A stretch of DNA of 40,077 nt. Origin: UBA6987 sp045617825 (GTDB lineage Bacteria; Bacillota; Clostridia; Lachnospirales; Lachnospiraceae). The stretch is from assembly GCA_045617825.1 (NCBI GenBank), contig JAZLJI010000062.1, forward strand, positions 1 to 40,077. Direction: 5' to 3'. Below the pieces are notes generated by a model that ran no database searches, was not told the DNA's origin, and worked only from the letters and a program-made list of their open reading frames with translations. Below are positions 38,231 to 40,077 of this stretch, piece after piece. The position numbers were made by a program, and so were the translations under genes. Numbering within the stretch: the first letter of the stretch is position 1; each line of letters begins with the position of its first letter.

Positions 38231-38255
38231 AGACTGCAGGGAAAAACTGCAGTCT
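38231..38255 (+). other. Leader hairpin before the VWA gene
   Basis: A perfect 9-bp stem, AGACTGCAG with its complement, around a GGAAAAA loop, followed by TTAATTT and then the GGAGGA ribosome site. It may be an attenuator or a 5' stabilising stem. Confidence 0.55.
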
Positions 38256-38276
38256 TAATTTATAGGAGGATTTGCC

Positions 38277-38924
38277 ATGAAGAAGAATTTGACCGAGATC
38301 GTATTTATCCTGGACCGCAGCGGCTCGATGAGCGGACTGGAGAAGGACACCGTGGGCGGCTTCAATTCCCTGATCGAAAAGCAGAAGCGGGAAGAGGGGG
38401 AGGCGCTGGTCTCCTGCGTGCTCTTTGATCACGAGAGCGAGGTCCTGTATGACCGGGTCCCGCTGGAGCAGGTGCCGGTCATGACGGAGAAACAGTACTA
38501 CGTCCGGGGCTGCACCGCGCTGCTGGATGCCCTGGGCGGAGCGGTGCAGCACATCCGGACTGTCCATAAGTATATCCGGGAGGAGGACCGGCCGGAGAAG
38601 ACGCTGTTCGTGATCACTACTGACGGCATGGAAAATGCCTCCCGCAGCTTCACCGCGGAGGCCGTCAAGGCCCTGATCGCGGCGCAGAAGGAACGCGGCT
38701 GGGAGTTCCTGTTCCTGGGCGCCAATATCGACGCGGTGGCCACCGCCGGCAGCTTCGGGATCGACCGGGACCACGCCGTCAAATACTGCTGCGACGCCGG
38801 CGGGACGGCGCTGAATTTCGAGGCCGTCTGCGACGCCGTGGGGACCGTTCGCCGTGGTGCGAAGCTCAAAAAGAACTGGAAGGCCCGGATCGAAGAGGAT
38901 TACGCCGCGAGAGGCGAAAACTGA
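38277..38924 (+). CDS. VWA-domain protein
   Basis: 215 residues, a single von Willebrand factor A domain. The metal-site (MIDAS) residues are all present: DRSGSMS (13-19), the Thr in GCTALLDAL and the Asp in TTDGMENAS. A C-terminal segment (GWEFLFLGANIDAVATAGSFGI) is typical of bacterial stand-alone VWA proteins of the TerY-like type. Such proteins mediate metal-dependent protein binding, often with a chaperone-like ATPase, but no such partner is adjacent. No secretion signal. RBS TAGGAGGA. Confidence 0.92.
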   Translation: MKKNLTEIVFILDRSGSMSGLEKDTVGGFNSLIEKQKREEGEALVSCVLFDHESEVLYDRVPLEQVPVMTEKQYYVRGCTALLDALGGAVQHIRTVHKYIREEDRPEKTLFVITTDGMENASRSFTAEAVKALIAAQKERGWEFLFLGANIDAVATAGSFGIDRDHAVKYCCDAGGTALNFEAVCDAVGTVRRGAKLKKNWKARIEEDYAARGEN

Positions 38925-38957
38925 GCGGCTGCCTCGGTTTAAGCATCAAGTCAACGC

Positions 38958-38990
38958 CCGGAGCGTATCTGATACGCTCCGGATTTTTTT
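38958..38990 (+). terminator. Intrinsic terminator after the VWA gene
   Basis: A perfect 11-bp stem, CCGGAGCGTAT with its complement, a CTG loop and seven T. Confidence 0.95.
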
Positions 38991-39050
38991 ATTATGGAAA
39001 ATGTGAGGAGGATATGCTACAGTAAAAGAAAAAAAGAGGACAGCCCGGAG

Positions 39051-39317
39051 ATGGTGATAACGGACATATTTTCCTGGATACACAAAAACGAACTGAGCCT
39101 GGAGGAAATTGAGCGCCTGGTGACCGACGCGGAGAAGGGGCTTTCGGCCGACGGCTATTCCGTGGAGCACCGGCTGCCTGCGGGCGCGGATGAAAACGCA
39201 GCGGAGGTCGAGGCCGAGCTGCGCCGGGAAGGAAAGCGGGTATGCTTTCTGCTGAAGGAGGGCAGGGTGATCTCCGCGGTTGGATACAGAGCGGATGAGC
39301 ACCCGGCTAACCGATGA
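39051..39317 (+). CDS. Small hypothetical protein, about 88 aa
   Basis: The frame is open from 38994, but the best start is the ATG at 39051, next to CCGGAG, or the GTG at 39054; spacing is poor for both, so the start is unsure. The product is charged and soluble: ITDIFSWIHKNELSLEEIERLVTDAEKG forms two helices, followed by strands SVEHRLPAG and RVCFLLKEGRVISAVGYRADE. I do not recognise it. It ends 35 bp before the integrase remnant and may belong to the resident chromosome next to the insertion scar. Confidence 0.5.
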   Translation: MVITDIFSWIHKNELSLEEIERLVTDAEKGLSADGYSVEHRLPAGADENAAEVEAELRREGKRVCFLLKEGRVISAVGYRADEHPANR

Positions 39318-39351
39318 AATGCCCGACCGATATCGGCGGCAGCAAGGATAA

Positions 39352-39525
39352 TGGGATAAGATGGCTCGTCTGGGTATCAATCCCAAGAGCCTTCAGTATA
39401 TCATGGGGCATTCAGAGATCGCGGTCACCATGGACACCTATACGCATCTGCAGTTTGAAGATGCCATGGCGGACTATTTGAAGGTCACCGGGCAGGAACC
39501 TGAAGAAAAGAACAGCAAGAGATAA
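39352..39525 (+). pseudogene. Tyrosine site-specific integrase, C-terminal remnant
   Basis: Too short for an ordinary gene call, but it translates to MARLGINPKSLQYIMGHSEI and, a little later, DTYTH. This is the end of a phage/ICE-type tyrosine recombinase, with the active-site His (GHS) and the nucleophile Tyr (DTYTH). In-frame sequence before the Met (WDK) is cut by a stop at 39349; the first 300 or so residues expected for the family are missing. The tail QEPEEKNSKR is typical. Together with the repeats and the phosphatase fragment downstream it marks the end of a deleted integrated element. Confidence 0.82.
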
Positions 39526-39549
39526 TACCGAGGCTGAAGGGCCTCAAAG

Positions 39550-39594
39550 AGTACATCAAGAGTACATCAAATTGAGCGTTTTAAGTGATGTACT
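39550..39594. repeat. Direct and inverted repeats next to the integrase stop
   Basis: AGTACATCAA occurs at 39550-39559 and 39561-39570, and its complement TGATGTACT at 39586-39594. Short repeats of this kind behind integrase genes are commonly integrase binding sites near att. Confidence 0.65.
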
Positions 39595-39722
39595 GTACCA
39601 ATTTATCCTAAGATTTACCCGATTTCGAGGGTAAAATCCGGCAGGATAATATCTCTGCATTTTGACATCTATGGGCGGCATATCTCGGTATAAGTCAGGT
39701 TTATCTAAGGAGAGAAAATAGC
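39595..39722. other. Gene-free stretch between integrase repeats and phosphatase fragment
   Basis: AT-rich, no ORF. It ends in the well-placed ribosome site AAGGAGAG at 39707-39714. Confidence 0.4.
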
Positions 39723-39779
39723 GTGATAAAAGTATTATTCGTGTGCCACGGCAGGACTCTGAGTAGTCGGATATACTAG
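39723..39779 (+). pseudogene. Low-molecular-weight protein tyrosine phosphatase, 5' fragment
   Basis: A GTG start 8 nt after GGAGAG is followed by codons for MIKVLFVCHG, the classic first strand and start of the catalytic P-loop (normally continuing N-I-C-R-S-P). Here the sequence changes after the Gly to RTLSSRIY and stops. The intact ribosome site and exact first ten residues show a real gene 5' end cut by recombination near 39750. Confidence 0.65.
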
Positions 39780-39864
39780 GGCATATAGGGGCAGAACGGG
39801 GCATAGTACGGCAACTCCACGAAAAGCAGACTAGTATAAAACCAAATAGAATCAACGAAACTTG

Positions 39865-39896
39865 GCACTCAGGCAGAAATGCTTGGGTGCTTTTTT
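39865..39896 (+). terminator. Intrinsic terminator
   Basis: A stem GCACTCAGGCA with TGCTTGGGTGC (two G-T wobbles), a GAAA loop and six T. No intact plus-strand gene precedes it, so it probably belonged to the lost element. Confidence 0.8.
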
Positions 39897-39982
39897 ACTG
39901 GTAAAATTGCACTCGTAATGTTATAATGTAATATTAGAGAAAGTGTAACCTTTTCTACTATTATTATGAGGAGTGGATAAGT

Positions 39983-40077
39983 ATGGCAAACTTGGTAAAC
40001 CTTCAGAAAATATCATTAAAAAATCATCCTGAAATCAAAGAGGATTTGATTCAGAAGTTTATATTTGAGCATCCAGA
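39983..40077 (+). CDS. Start of a hypothetical protein, cut by the window edge
   Basis: The ATG follows GAGGAGTGGATAAGT, with a TATAAT at 39922-39927 upstream but no good -35. The visible 31 residues begin MANLVNLQKISLKNHPEIKE and go on EDLIQKFIFEHP. I associate similar starts with a family of nuclease-like proteins of PD-(D/E)XK type, but the active-site region lies outside the window. The base composition is clearly lower in GC than most of the window. Confidence 0.6.
   Translation, partial: MANLVNLQKISLKNHPEIKEDLIQKFIFEHP

Noticed and set aside
39556..39855. Minus-strand ORF of 99 codons over the element scar
   Set aside because: No ribosome site and no motif; it covers the integrase repeats and the phosphatase fragment.

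Overview
The window looks like chromosomal DNA from a gut-type member of the Clostridia (Bacillota), probably Lachnospiraceae or Oscillospiraceae with fairly GC-rich coding DNA. The basis is strong GGAGG ribosome sites, TTGACA/TATAAT promoters, a class B sortase, DUF6273, DUF2975-XRE and SIMPL genes, clostridial-type ECF sigma/anti-sigma pairs, and secreted proteins with long Glu/Thr/Pro-rich stalks. The taxonomic call is inference; no rRNA gene is present.

Layout. 1-621: the start of a transposase-like gene abutting a 5'-truncated TIGR02452 (PARG-like macrodomain) gene. 788-7536: a membrane-anchored HSL-type esterase, a DUF6273 protein, a secreted ComEC-like metallo-beta-lactamase protein, an unknown gene, an XRE/DUF2975 operon and a small membrane protein. 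7882-11849: an Ntn-type amide hydrolase with a zinc-ribbon partner, then a CoA-transferase/serine-hydrolase operon. 11973-16976: an autoregulated MarR gene, a six-repeat WCGN protein with a SIMPL protein, an HTH-like protein with a Ser/Thr kinase, and a zinc-ribbon DUF4352-type membrane protein. 17048-22458: an eda-kdgK-lipoprotein operon, with a divergent AraC gene broken by a frameshift. 22517-23647: a metallo-beta-lactamase/flavin-split-barrel fusion. 23831-24206: tRNA-fMet and tRNA-Phe, with repeated hairpins between them.

24243-29525 is the most unusual part. It holds two ECF sigma modules, each preceded by a copy of the same UUCG-loop terminator. The first sigma factor overlaps a stalked single-pass anti-sigma-like protein and is followed by a signal-peptide mini-ORF and a secreted protein. 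The second overlaps a protein in which the anti-sigma-like N-terminus and membrane segment are fused to a complete serpin domain. A serpin in the place of an anti-sigma sensor domain suggests a protease-sensing signalling system.

29567-39317 holds a promoter-terminator unit that could make a short RNA, a pseudokinase-like receptor with a large extracellular part, a class B sortase, an orphan VirD4/TraG-type coupling ATPase, a zinc-ribbon protein, a macrodomain protein whose C-terminal module resembles the kinase-partner protein at 13979, and a VWA protein. The right end (39352-40077) is the scar of an integrated element: the last 54 residues of a tyrosine integrase, short direct/inverted repeats, the first codons of a low-molecular-weight tyrosine phosphatase gene, a terminator, and the start of another gene.

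Taken together, the window is rich in signal transduction (two ECF modules, a kinase, a pseudokinase), ADP-ribose chemistry (macrodomain and PARG-like genes) and cell-surface proteins. Both ends carry debris of mobile elements.
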